A DNA stretch of 64,000 nt from Chamaea fasciata (taxonomy: Eukaryota; Chordata; Aves; Passeriformes; Sylviidae), in assembly GCA_029207755.1 (NCBI GenBank), contig JARCOQ010000004.1:37111685-37175684 (forward strand), given 5' to 3'. The notes under the pieces are model-generated. The model saw only the letters and a program-made list of their open reading frames with translations, had not been told where the DNA came from and did no database searches. Shown here one piece after another: positions 34,401-44,290 of the stretch (within the stretch, counting starts at the first letter, position 1; each line of letters opens with the position of its first letter). The translations under genes were made by a program, and so were the position numbers.

Positions 34401-37400
34401 CTAAAGATTCATGCTTTACTAATGGTAGTAATTTTAGCATCTAGTGCTGTTGGGGGTTAAGTTTATTCCTTCTTTCTCTAAAGAATTTTTTCCCCAGAAG
34501 TTAACAAAGAGACCAAGTGTTAGATACTTGAGAGTACTTAACCGAAACAAAAGGGTGGACAAAGTTGGAAGGGGGAGATAAGGCAGGTAAAAGACAGAGC
34601 TTGAGTCAGTTGCGGGCTCTTCTTTTTCTGGGAGGGAACGGCTGTTGCTGGCTGGAAGAGTTTCACTGTGGCCGAAGGGATCCAGTCCTGGGAAATCTAC
34701 TATCACCGGTTCAGCCTGAATCCTGAGTTTTCTCTTCCACCCGCGGGAGCTGGGCCGGCCCTGCCTCGCCTTCGGCTTCTTCGGCTCTGCTCCTGTTGCT
34801 ACAGAGTGACCCTGCACCCCCTGCGCTGCTGGGACATCCTGCCCCTGCCTTCCGAGACACCCTGCCATCCCAGCTACCAGCCCGGGACTTGTCCACTGTT
34901 TCAGCTTGGTGCTCTGAGGATCCTGCAGGGGCACCAAGACCAAACTGCCCTGGGTTCTGTGAAACAAACCCCTCAAAGTTCTTGGTACTGTTTTCTTTTG
35001 TTATTAGTGCTATAGTTGTTTGGGGGTTTTTTTGTTTGCTTTGTAATACATACTAGTAAAGAACTGCTATTCCTGTTCCCAAATCTTTGCCTAAGAGCCT
35101 CTGATTGTAAATTTATAATTAGAAAAAAAAAAGAGGTGGTTTACATTCTCCATTCCAAAGGAAACTCCAGCTTTTACCTGGCAAATACTTGTCTTCCCAA
35201 ACCAAGGCAGATTTTGGCGCCCAGTGTGGGGCTCGAACCCAGGACCCTGGGATTAAGAGTCTTACGCTTTCACTGTGGTAAGAGGAGCAGTGCCGAAGAA
35301 GCCGAAGGCGAGGCAGGGCTGGCCCTGCCCCCGCGGGTGGTGGAGAAGGCTCAGGATTCAGGCTGAACCGGTGATAGTAGATTTCTTAGGACTGGATCTC
35401 TTTGGCCACAGTGAAACTCCTCTAGCCAGCAACAGTCCAGCCATTCTCTCTCCCTGAACGCTGAAAAAAGAACAGCCCAGGGAAAAAAGAACAGCCCCCA
35501 GCTGCCTCAAGCTCTGTCTTTTACCTGCGTCTATCTCTTCTTTAAACTTTGTCCACCTTTTTGTTTCGGTTAAGTACTCTCAAGTATCTGACACTTGGTC
35601 TCTTTGGTAACTTAAGGGGAAAAGATTCTTTGGAGAAAGAAGGAACAAACTTAACCCCCAGCAAATGCTCATGTAGTTTTTCCTGTTTATGTAGGATATT
35701 TAGCCAAAAGGTGTAGATGCATTAAACTTGCTAACAGTATGAGATTCTGGACAGCAAATTTGAGTGTTGTGCAACTGCTGTTGTCTTCATCTTTGCTGGA
35801 CAAGTTGTTAGGAAGAGAATACTGCTAGCATGACGGAGCAGCAGTCAAGTAGTTAAAGTCCAAGCATTCCTTTCTGCCAGATGTAATTGTGGGCTTGATG
35901 TCTCTGTTATGAAGGTTTTAGGGAGTTGAAGATTCTTTCAGTTTAGTCTTAAGTGACTGTTCTCGGTTAGCCTTCTGAAATGCACGTTTGCTTTTCTGAA
36001 ACTGGAAGAAACAGCAATGATCAATATAAGCTGAAGATTATACCTCAAGAAGATGGTCATAAAAAAGAATTTGGCAATAAGTTTTTAACTATAGTCTCAA
36101 TTTAATTTATACTTGTTTTTAGTTGATATAAGCATGAGGATTTTGCTCATATATGCTTACTGTTTTACAGCTTACAGCTTTACCTTGTTTCTCTGATGGT
36201 GGTTTATATTTAGGAAGATGAAGTACTGTTTTGAATGTCAAGCATTGCTACATTAGACTCCTAGATGTGGTACACTGGCTTAATGTTTCTGTGTGCAAAG
36301 TAGTATTTGCTGATTTTCACGCATTTTAAAAAAACTTCTCATATCTCTGAAATCATGAACTTCTGTTACAGTGGATAAAGTTGCATGGTATGGTGTGTAG
36401 AGTGTGTGTCACAGTGTAACTGTGGCCATTGTAAATATATGAAATTATTTAGAGATTGGTACTCTGTTGAGGAAACTAATTTGAGAATAAAGTGACCCTA
36501 GACTAGTTAAACTGCAGTGGCTCCAAGGTTGCTTCAGTGCTTGTATGGGAAATTCTGCTTTCTTTTGTATGCGTAAGGTTCTTACATGGTTTGTTTTTCT
36601 TCTTTACTTTATGGAAAGAATATAATTTTAGATAAATCTTGACACTTGGAGAAGACTGCTAGTTGTGTTTGTTGCATGTCCATGAATCCCTTAGGATGAA
36701 AACAGTTATATTTTTACCTGTATACCAGCGGTGAGAAGTGAGATTTGACCTACCCATTTTTTCCAGAACTGTCTTTCCAGCTGAATGCTGAACCATGAAT
36801 AGCCCACCCCTATGGAAAGTAATGAAGTGTGTCACACTTATGTATGTTAGATTTTTATAATGGAATGCATATAATTTTTATAATGGAATGCATATTACAC
36901 ATCTTTTGTTATAAGAATGGAATTGCCAAGGACTGGAGTACTTGGTTTTGAAATAAAAATTGTTGAAACTGGAAATGGAGGTTTTCAGGCTTGAGTATGA
37001 AAAGAGATTGCTATTTTCTATTAAATTTGAACTAGTTCAAAGTCTATGTGAACACGAACACCCTTCTAATCTCTTTTTTTAATTGCTTTTGTAGTGGTTA
37101 GGGGTTTTTTTTGTTGTTTGGTCTTGGATTCACTTTTTTTAACCAACTGCATATATCTGATATTTATTTATATATGAAGAACGTAGTTGAACGCTGTATA
37201 ATTGATGAACTTGCTGCTCAAGTTTTAGTTTTTAACTGATAAAATGAAATAGAGCTATGACATGGAGAAGGTAACAAATATTATTTCAAACACTTTATCA
37301 CAAATATATTCTAATCACCAGCCAAAAGAGTGCACTTTGTATATGACCCAATAGATTGCTTGCAGTTTATGAAATGCTTGTTGATATGTATTTTGTGGGA

Positions 37401-40400
37401 CAGATATGTTCTCTGCTGTCTTTGAAAGAAAACGGTTTTTCATTTTTTTAGTTACAAACTAATTTTACAGGATGGTGGGAAAAGCTTCCTGTTATACTTA
37501 AATGCTGTGTTTTATCACTTTTTAAAATGAGTTTAGTTAGTCATGTCAATCCAGAAACTGCTTTACAGCATCTTTACTTAGCACGATTGCAAATCTTGTG
37601 CAGAGGTGTTACAAACTTCAAATCACTACGAACTTAAATTTAATATAATTATGGTTTGCAAAATGGTGCTTGTTTATATTTTTGATTCTTAAAGCATCTT
37701 CTCAGCGTCTGAAAAATGCTTTTGTTTAGCTGTGCTTCAAAACTTCCTATGATTATGGTTCAGAAAAGTCTGGAACGATAAAGATTTCTAAAAAAAATCA
37801 TGGAAGTAATGTTACTAGGTTTTGTTTGTTTATTGTTTTTATGGTTTTTGCTGCTGTTTTTTTAATGGAAAGAGAGATGATCCAGCAAATCTCATCTTTA
37901 TGGAATTAGCAAATCATAAGTTTAATTAATCTTACAAAATAAATGTATGTGTTTTCTTCTCAGCAGAGAAATAAGTTGGAGAAAATTGTAAGAAGTCATA
38001 AAAGAAAATTCTAAAACTAAAAATGGCAGTTACATTGTAGTAGTGGTTTTGTGTCGAAATAAAGTTGGTTTTTTGATCAGTTTGTTACTATGGGCGGTCC
38101 AAAGTGTTGTGAACTAGAATAAGTCTTTGGCAAATGTGGAGCTGTTACAAGAACTTCAACTTGTATATTTCTAGATTATAGGTAAGCAATTAGTTGAAAC
38201 AAATTTTGCTGGTTTTTGTATTTTCCAGATGCTCTCAAATTAATTCATGTAAGCTTTATCCCTGGATTCATCAATTTAGCAATAACAGAAGATCTGCTGA
38301 TCAGATACGACCAATTTATTTCCCAGATGTTGATCCTCACAGTCTTCCTTCTGGTTCAAACTTCTCTATGACAGCAGGGGATTTTCAGGAGATATATTCT
38401 GAGTGCAGTGAGTAAATGCAAACTACTAGGCTATCCATGTAACTTCACATCCTTTCAGAGTATCTGGGACAGATTATAAAGAGAATGGAAGTGTATCTGC
38501 CAGTATTAAGTATAAAGAACTAGCTGTAGCAAGATTCTCTTGCTCAGAATATTTCTCCAGCTGTATCAATAGGTCTGTTTCTTACTCCAAATCAGCTTTT
38601 CTTTTCTTCCATTTATAGAATATGTGGACGCCTCCTTGTCTAACAGATCGTACAGGAACCTTCCCCACAGCTGCTTAATCTTCTGAAGATTCTATCTTTA
38701 ACAGTAGAACATCCAAGACTGGCATAAAAAACACTTCTAATGTTATTTATTTACAGAACTTAAAACTTTTGCTATTTCAAGAATACCTGTTTAGAGAAAA
38801 AAACAGGGAGACTCATGCTTTAAAAGGTAGATTTCAAAAATTCCTGCTTGTTGAATTGACTAGTTAAAAACAGCTGGGGACATATTCAAACACTGACTAA
38901 AATGTTTTAAAGCTAAGTGACTTGTGAAAGTACACTTCAGTGTGGAGACTTGTATTGTTCTAGATACTAACTAGCGAGGCCTAAAATGACTGGGGATTTT
39001 TGCAGTTGTATTTTTAAGTTTTCATAATGAAATCCATAGGACAGGTGAGTAATAGCGCACTAGGGCTTTCATTTACATAAAATATATTACAATACTTACA
39101 TTTTATGGTATATAGCATATATAATTTTATATACTGTGTGAACAGTTTTGTTAAGTGAATTAGTATATGTAATATTGTAGTGTGTATATGTGTACATATA
39201 GACACATGAATACAAGTCAAATGAACCCAAAGTTAACAGTTTTTAATGTAAATTTAAATACTTTATTTACTTGCAAACAAAATTCTGAGCCTTCAGCTGT
39301 TAGTTGAAGGTGATTCTGATGATATCAACAAATACCAGGGTTAATTGACGAACTTTTATAGGGTTAAAAGCATTGAAATTAATCTCTCTATACTTTGCTC
39401 TTTTCGTGCAGATACGTGGGACTGTGTAGCAACTTGCTTTTTCATAGATACAGCACATAATGTTATTGATTATATTGATACTATATGGAAAATACTAAAG
39501 CCTGGAGGAATATGGATAAATGTAGGCAAGTGTGACCAGTTGCTCTTTTTGACTTATTTTTGATAGTATACTTGAAAAGTGTGTGTGAATAATTGTCTCT
39601 ATGCAGTAAACTATACGGCTAGAAAAACAGAGGGCTTGGAAATTATCTCAGAAGCATTCAAAATATGTTCAAATGTTTACTACTCACAATCAAGTCAACA
39701 CTGATTTTTAAATAGGCAAGTAAATCTTGCCAGTGGCAGGTTTTGCACTCATACGTCAAACATTTGTTTTTATGACGAATGTAGTATTCTGTGTTGTCTT
39801 TTGCTATTTTTCTGAGAAAACAGAACTTTAAAATACATCCTTTTTTTTTTTTTCTTTTTTTTTTCTTTTTTTTCCCCCCCAATGTCTTAAGTGGTACTCT
39901 GCTGCGAAGCAGAAGTTTTGAGAATGAGATTTGATTGGAGTCTTCCGTGTTGAAGGAATGTTAGACAAGACACAGACATTAAACATTATGCATAGTAAAA
40001 ATTGATCAGTCACTGGTCAATCTGCTAGGCAGACTTTTATATTCTGAGCTATAGACACAGCAGCGATGCTTCACTGAAGAAATTTTAAGATACAGAAAAC
40101 AAAATCTGGTAGGAAATGTTGCAAATTGTTGAATAAAAGCTAAAGAAATTAGTTTTCATTATGCATTGATTCTGAAATTCATTGTAAGAGTCATATTCAA
40201 GTAAGAGCAATGTGTTCTTTTGTCATTGTCAGTATTCATAGAATCATAGAATGGTTTGGCTTGGAAGGGATTTTAAATATGATCTAGGTCCAACCATCCC
40301 TGGGCAGGGAACCCTCCCTATTTTAGAGTATGTGAATCTGGATATAAGTGTTTGTTGCACTATCAGTATGTACTTTTGATTTTTACACATATTTTGTCTT

Positions 40401-40903
40401 TTTGATAGCCATTTCTGTTGTATCTTAATACTTTAGGTCCTCTCCTTTACCATTTTGAAAACCTGGGAAATGAACTTTCCATAGAATTAAGTTACGAGGA
40501 TATAAAAAATGTTATCCTGCAATATGGATTCCACATAGAGGTAAGAAGGTGCTGTAGTTTGCAGTAAGCAGTATTGTTATGAATCAGACAAACTGCTTTG
40601 AATAAACCACTGTAAATGTAATTCAATATAATAGCATATATTGATGACTTCTGGGAGTGTTATATATGTTACAAATTATCTGCTTTTCTCATTTCATAAG
40701 AAGTGTATAGATGAGCCTCATAATTTAATAACCATAGAGCATTTTCTTGTATAGTTCCTGTACAGAAGCTGTCTTGAAAACTGCTGCTTTGTTTTCAGGT
40801 GGAGAAAGAATCTGTACTGTCAACTTACACTGTGAATGAACTCTCCATGATGAAATACTACTATGAATGCGTGTTGTTTGTGGTGAGAAAACCAGAACAG
40901 TAG
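22558..40903 (+). CDS. CARNMT1: Carnosine N-methyltransferase 1 (CARNMT1), complete coding span, 8 exons
   Basis: Eight exons join into one frame of about 416 residues (human: 409). The enzyme transfers a methyl group from S-adenosylmethionine to the histidine imidazole of carnosine, giving anserine, an abundant dipeptide of bird muscle; the family has also been reported to methylate histidines in C3H zinc-finger proteins. Visible features are a low-complexity acidic/basic N-terminus, the conserved [10 protein letters not shown]...NAFRYYG region, the helical [14 protein letters not shown] segment, the Rossmann SAM-binding loop [12 protein letters not shown] (residues 212-222), [11 protein letters not shown], the [10 protein letters not shown] and [10 protein letters not shown] segments, [14 protein letters not shown] with an acidic active-site region, [12 protein letters not shown], and the C-terminal [13 protein letters not shown] strand. 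Intron 6 uses a GC donor. Intron 4 holds the palindromic LTR insertion. Confidence 0.94.
25296..25491 (+). CDS. CARNMT1: CARNMT1 exon 2
   Basis: The acceptor TTGCTTTTTAG ends at 25295 and the donor is GTATGT. It reads [40 protein letters not shown] and [11 protein letters not shown], almost identical to the human helical N-terminal domain. It ends in phase 0. Confidence 0.96.
26424..26587 (+). CDS. CARNMT1: CARNMT1 exon 3
   Basis: The acceptor TTTATTCAG ends at 26423 and the donor is GTAATA. It reads [40 protein letters not shown] and NFPKER, then TG of the Trp codon. It forms the linker and helices just before the SAM-binding core. Confidence 0.96.
27610..27835 (+). mobile_element. CR1 LINE 3' fragment, sense
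   Basis: In CARNMT1 intron 3. It follows CR1 in order: 'TTTCTCCCAGAGGGTTGCTGAGCACTGGAACAGGCT', 'AAGTGTTCAGGCAGTATTTTTAGG', 'GGGCCAGGAGCTGGACT', 'GTTCTAGCTCAATGTACTCTGTGATTC'. It is 5'-truncated and ends near a degenerate terminal octamer. Confidence 0.75.
31414..31452. repeat. (TTTTG)n microsatellite
   Basis: About seven units of TTTTG between T-runs, in CARNMT1 intron 3. A related T-rich low-complexity tract lies at 30298-30342. Confidence 0.9.
32903..33043 (+). CDS. CARNMT1: CARNMT1 exon 4, SAM-binding loop
   Basis: The acceptor TTCTGTTGCAG ends at 32902 and the donor is GTATAC. It completes Trp, then reads [20 protein letters not shown], the glycine-rich loop of the methyltransferase fold, followed by [19 protein letters not shown]. 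It follows a 6.3-kb intron. Confidence 0.97.
33607..33758. repeat. 76-bp tandem duplication in CARNMT1 intron 4
   Basis: Copies 33607-33682 and 33683-33758 are nearly identical, with a few substitutions (for example TCTGCTACTTGC versus TCTACTATTTGC). No known element is recognisable in the unit. Confidence 0.93.
34448..35209 (+). mobile_element. Complete LTR (left arm of the palindromic insertion)
   Basis: 762 bp, similar over its whole length to the solo LTR at 51650-52440. Shared blocks include GAGACCAAGTGTTAGATACT, TTAACCGAAACAAA, CGCCTTCGGCTTCTTCGG and CATACTAGTAAAGAACT. Compared with that copy it lacks a GC-rich insert of some 60 bp near the middle of its first half. Confidence 0.92.
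35215..35268 (+). other. Primer-binding site with extended tRNA-Lys(CUU) complement
   Basis: Starts five bases after the LTR end with TGGCGCCC, the complement of a mature tRNA 3' end including the CCA. Similarity to the reverse complement of tRNA-Lys(CUU) continues through the T-arm (GGGGCTCGAACCC), the variable loop, the anticodon arm (GGGATTAAGAGTCT, anticodon read as AAG) and into the D-arm side. The match is about 50 nt with some substitutions, against the 18 nt normal for a retroviral PBS. The presence of the CCA complement argues for copying from a mature tRNA, not a tRNA gene. Confidence 0.82.
35283..35663 (-). mobile_element. Inverted partial LTR (right arm)
   Basis: The reverse complement of the first part of the LTR, from TGCTGGGGG inward to the TTCGGCTTCTTCGGC block. 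It is not an exact copy of the left arm: GAGGCAGCTG and a C(A)GCGTTC motif match the solo LTR at 51.7 kb better, and it carries a short duplicated CTGTTCTTTTTT block. It was therefore probably templated by a different member of the family. Confidence 0.87.
36851..36896. repeat. 23-bp tandem duplication
   Basis: Two adjacent copies of ATTTTTATAATGGAATGCAT plus three bases, in CARNMT1 intron 4. Confidence 0.85.
38229..38407 (+). CDS. CARNMT1: CARNMT1 exon 5
   Basis: The acceptor TATTTTCCAG ends at 38228 and the donor is GTGAGT. It reads [19 protein letters not shown], then the [19 protein letters not shown] and [18 protein letters not shown] segments conserved in the family. It ends with the first base of an Asn codon. 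Confidence 0.96.
39412..39525 (+). CDS. CARNMT1: CARNMT1 exon 6, followed by a GC splice donor
   Basis: The acceptor CTTTTCGTGCAG ends at 39411. It reads [20 protein letters not shown] and [14 protein letters not shown]. No GT donor fits the conserved protein. The exon must end at GTAG|GCAAGT, so that G joins GT from the next exon to make the Gly of NVGPLLYHF. AG|GCAAGT is the consensus for GC-AG introns. Reading past this point adds only a short unrelated tail and a stop. Confidence 0.93.
40238..40325 (-). mobile_element. CR1 3'-terminal fragment, antisense
   Basis: Begins CATAGAATCATAGAATGGTT, the reverse complement of the CR1 terminal octamer repeat, and continues TTGGAAGGGATTTTAA, ATCTAGGTCCAACCATCCC and GGGCAGGGA. 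Only the last ~85 bp of the element is present. It lies in CARNMT1 intron 6. Confidence 0.88.
40437..40540 (+). CDS. CARNMT1: CARNMT1 exon 7
   Basis: The acceptor ATACTTTAG ends at 40436 and the donor is GTAAGA. It reads [20 protein letters not shown], then [14 protein letters not shown], conserved with human. It ends in phase 0. Confidence 0.96.
40799..40903 (+). CDS. CARNMT1: CARNMT1 exon 8 and stop
   Basis: The acceptor TTGTTTTCAG ends at 40798. It reads [20 protein letters not shown] and [14 protein letters not shown], then TAG. This is the conserved C-terminal strand pair; the tail is one or two residues longer than human. Confidence 0.96.
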   Translation: MEKESVLSTYTVNELSMMKYYYECVLFVVRKPEQ

Positions 40904-40956
40904 TGATCTGAATAGGTTAATTAGAAAATGATGTTGGCTTGAAAGCTAGAAATGAG

Positions 40957-40962
40957 AATAAA
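40957..40962 (+). terminator. CARNMT1: Proximal CARNMT1 polyadenylation signal AATAAA
   Basis: About 55 nt past the stop codon, with a T/G-rich stretch (GTGGTGCCTTCTTGTT) some 40 nt downstream. Confidence 0.5.
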
Positions 40963-43356
40963 ATCAACTGGTGATGCATGGACAACCTCAAATCAGTGGT
41001 GCCTTCTTGTTCCTAAGAGGATATAGATAGTGTCTATTTTCTTAATATCTCTGTTGCTATTCAGACGTATACTATGCCGTGCATATTCGTAATACACTTG
41101 CAAAAGATTAAATGTTCACATGCACTGTCTTCGTGCTTTGGAATGCATTAAATATAAAAGCAAAAGTGTTTTCTTGAGAACAAAATTTAATGTTTGCCAT
41201 AACTAGGCTAATTCTCTGCTAATGCTGCCTCATTTTTCATAGATTGATAATGCTTTTTTTTTCTACTTGATGATATTAGGAATGCATGGAGGTGCTTACT
41301 ATACTAGCTGTGTCACTTTTAGAGAAGTATTTGTAAATGTATACTTAAATTATGAAATAGTTAGGAACTGGTAAAATTATTCTTGACAAATAAAATAGTC
41401 ACCAGAACTGTTAGAGCATTTTCTGTGAAACTGAAACAGGATATTTTCTGTGAAGTGAAATAGGATATTATACAAATTCTGATCTTTGGCTGTACCACTG
41501 TTAAAGGCTTAATCAAAAACCAGAACCTATAGAAAATTTGAAATACTATGTGAAAGCAGAATACTGAGTGAAGAAAAAGCAGAATATCACAGAGAAGCAG
41601 TATGTTAACCTCAGTTCAGGAAAACACTGCTCTTGATTGATCTTAGTGTTGCAGCTGAAATGTATTAGATGCTTTGCCTTCTTGAAATACACTGATTTTG
41701 AGTCATCTTCTTACTGTTTAGGCCAGAACTTTTAAAGTTGATGAACATAGCTGAGTTATCCATGCCGTATATAGGTAGTACAACATAAAAATACCTGTCA
41801 GAACAGGTCCAGTGCAGTTACATGTAAATATGTTTTATAAACTAATTACTTCCACCTGAGCCAGGATATGCAACCCAAATGGTATACAATTTCCTTGTAA
41901 CTTCTTGGTTCCTGCTACTAATGTGGGGTTTTTTCCTAACAGATGTGGATTAGGTGAATATTTAAAGACAAGTCAGGATACTATACAAGAGGCTGTCATG
42001 TCACATACAATCTCATGTCACTTTGAAGTTAAGTACATGAGAAAAACCTTAATTAACAGTCACTAGTCTGAGATGAGGTGTCGTGTTAGGTATTTTGTGA
42101 CATGTTGATTACCTTAAGTGCCATCTGGATGCATTTTCAAAAATATGTTGAAAATATAAATCCATTATGATGATGGCTGATTTTTTTTTTTTTTTCAAAT
42201 TTGGCTATAAAAACACTGGTCAGTAGCTTGTTTGTTTCCAATTATTTTTTTGTCCTGTCTTTCATGGTAATGTCCTAATCACATCTCTGCAATTGATCTG
42301 TTACTGGCTTTTCAGTTTTTCTAATCAAGGCCAGATATTTGTGCCTTTATTCCTAAACTGAAAATTTGCAAGGAGGGAAAACAGTCTTTTTAAAAAATAT
42401 TTTCAACAACACATAAGAGGGCACATGCTTGTGTATGTTTCAGTATTGTGCCCCTTTCTGCTCAGAATCCTGTTTGAAAGCAGAGGCTACTGGTCTACAG
42501 AAGTGTTTAAGTTTGGCTTAAACTACTCTTCTTTGAACTCTGCATTTCTAAAAGTGCATGAACTGTCAGAGTTCTACCCTATTCCAAGGAAGATGTGTTT
42601 AAAGATGAAACACTGCTGTTCAACAAATAATTTAAAAATAAAAGTCCTTGTGTGGCTAAAATTAAAAAAAAAAAAACAACACCATGCTTTAGTTTCCATA
42701 TTGTACCATTTAATTTTTGAGAAAATTTGTTATTCTTTGCTTTCAACCTGCTTTTCTTATTTTAGGTAGAATATGATTAGTAATTTACTTGATTTTCAAG
42801 CTTCTTGAAATAAGACAGAGATTAGGTGAATGTCAGTTAAGCTGATGCTGAGTAGCATATCCATCTGTAATACTACCCAGTTACTGCCCCTTACACAGTC
42901 TGTTTTTCAAAAATAAGCAATGGAACTCTTTATTTATGATTGAGTGTCAATATCCTGTGTTCTGGTGGTTTTTTTCTTTGCCACTCCATGTTGTCACAGG
43001 TGCCATTTTTGTATGTTCTCTGGAAATGTTTTTACACATGGTATAATACAGTGATGTGCTTTTATTTCTCATCTAGAAGACCCTGGGGTTTATCCAGAGC
43101 TTTCTGCTTTCAAATTGCAACGGTCACATTAAGAGTTGGAAGCAAAATAATCTTGTGTTAGAAGTGTTTCACCTGCAGTCCCATTTATGAGTTTTTAGAA
43201 TTCTCTGCCACTTGTACTGTAATCCACGGGGATAGTTGTGTCTTTTAGAATTTGATCATTGTTTTATTTAGTTTATATGCAGGGGAAAATGTTCAAGGTG
43301 TTTATCAGCTGAGACTGTTTATGTCACTGTTAAACTGTACATGGTAACAGGTGTAA

Positions 43357-43362
43357 AATAAA
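43357..43362 (+). terminator. CARNMT1: Distal CARNMT1 polyadenylation signal AATAAA
   Basis: The last AATAAA before the next promoter. It would produce a long 3' UTR. Confidence 0.4.
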
Positions 43363-43589
43363 ATGCTGCATAATCTTCAGTGTAAAGCTCCTTTAAATGG
43401 AGTTTGATAAATGTAAAATATCTTGTATTTTTTTTAATGTGTTAATATTCTGAAATTGTTTGCAAAGATGGTAAGAATGGGAAGTTTCATGTCTCTGTGT
43501 GCACTTCCCACAGTTTTCGATGTGTGTAATGGACTGGATTTTTTGGATATTAAAACTTGCTGTAAAGCTTGATGTCTCGCGTGTTTGGC

Positions 43590-44290
43590 TCCTCCAGTTC
43601 GTGGCCGGGCGGGGGTTTCCCTGCTGGGGTGCTTCCTGTACGCTCCTCCCGTCAGGCACTGCGGCGGGAGGCCCCGGCGCCGAGCGTGATGCTCGTGCGC
43701 GGTACACCGCGCGCGCCGCGCATGCGCCGGCGGGGCACACGAGCCCCGCGGAGCCGCCGGCGCGGGGCCCCTCATGGCCAAGCGCCGCGCGGAGACGCTG
43801 ATGTGTCACGTTCCCGTGAAGCGGCTGCTGCGCGAGCCGGCGCTGCCCCGCGCGGGCGAGCGGCGCTCCCGGGCGGAGCCGGGCTGCGCGGGCCCGGCCG
43901 CGCACAAGCGCCCGCTGGAGGAGGCGGAGGCGCCGCCGGGAAAGCGACTCGGGCTCGGCGCCCCCCAGGTGCAGCCGGGGGCCGCAGGAGGCGGGCGACA
44001 GCAGCGCGGCGAGACGGCGGCGCCCCAGGACGCGCCGGCGGCGGAGGGACGCGCGGGCAGGCGCAGCGAAGAGCGGGCCGCCGCCGAGGTAACTGAGCCG
44101 GACGGGCCCGGGGCGGTCCTCCGCGGGGAGGAAGTGGGGGGCGGCGCCTGTGGCGGCTGAGGCGTGTCTTCGGGAGTCGGGTGGCCGCCGGGAGTGCTGG
44201 CCGGCTTTCGCCGGGCGCGGCCAGTGGTCTGTTCCGCCCAGCCCCGTCTGCGCCTCCAGGCCGCGGGCAGCTTTTAGTTCCTTTTATTTT
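43590..44290 (+). promoter_or_regulatory. CpG island, C9orf40 promoter and exon 1
   Basis: An abrupt CpG-dense segment with repeated GCGC and GCCGCGC, flanked by AT-rich DNA and containing the start codon at 43774. The long overlapping open frames on both strands here are compositional. Confidence 0.8.
43774..44088 (+). CDS. C9orf40: C9orf40 exon 1
   Basis: 105 codons from ATG (CTCATGG, G at +4) to GCCGCCGAG|GTAACT, phase 0. Only the first ~20 residues are conserved; the rest is low-complexity and charged. Confidence 0.9.

Larger units (their letters stand above)
34448..35663. mobile_element. Palindromic ERV insertion: LTR - PBS/tRNA copy - inverted partial LTR
   Basis: The insertion lies in CARNMT1 intron 4. 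A full LTR (34448-35209) starts TGTTGGGG and ends CCAAGGCA. It is followed by a primer-binding site with an unusually long tRNA-Lys complement (35215 to about 35268), then directly by an inverted copy of the first ~350 bp of a related LTR (about 35283-35663). Both outer ends are therefore U3 ends (TG at the left, ...CCAGCA at the right). The flanking pentamers are AGTGC (34443-34447) and AATGC (35664-35668), 4 of 5 identical, as expected for one integration with a 5-bp target duplication. There is no internal gag-pol-env sequence. A solo LTR of the same family lies at 51650-52440. Confidence 0.88.
40904..43385 (+). other. CARNMT1: CARNMT1 3' UTR and intergenic DNA
   Basis: No coding sequence. 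Signals AATAAA occur at 40957-40962, 42636-42641 (followed shortly by a 12-A run) and 43357-43362. Any could end CARNMT1 transcripts; the last would give a 3' UTR of about 2.5 kb ending just before the C9orf40 CpG island. Confidence 0.5.

Noticed and set aside
35215..35270. A tRNA-Lys(CUU) gene on the minus strand
   Set aside because: The 5' third is missing, the CCA end is encoded, and it begins five bases from an LTR end, which fits a primer-binding site and reverse-transcribed tRNA, not a transcribed gene.
34434..35457. Open frames of 115-180 codons in the LTR pair, with counterparts at 51767-52346
   Set aside because: They fall within LTR sequence in several overlapping frames; no retroviral protein motif is present, and similarity between the loci is explained by the shared LTR.
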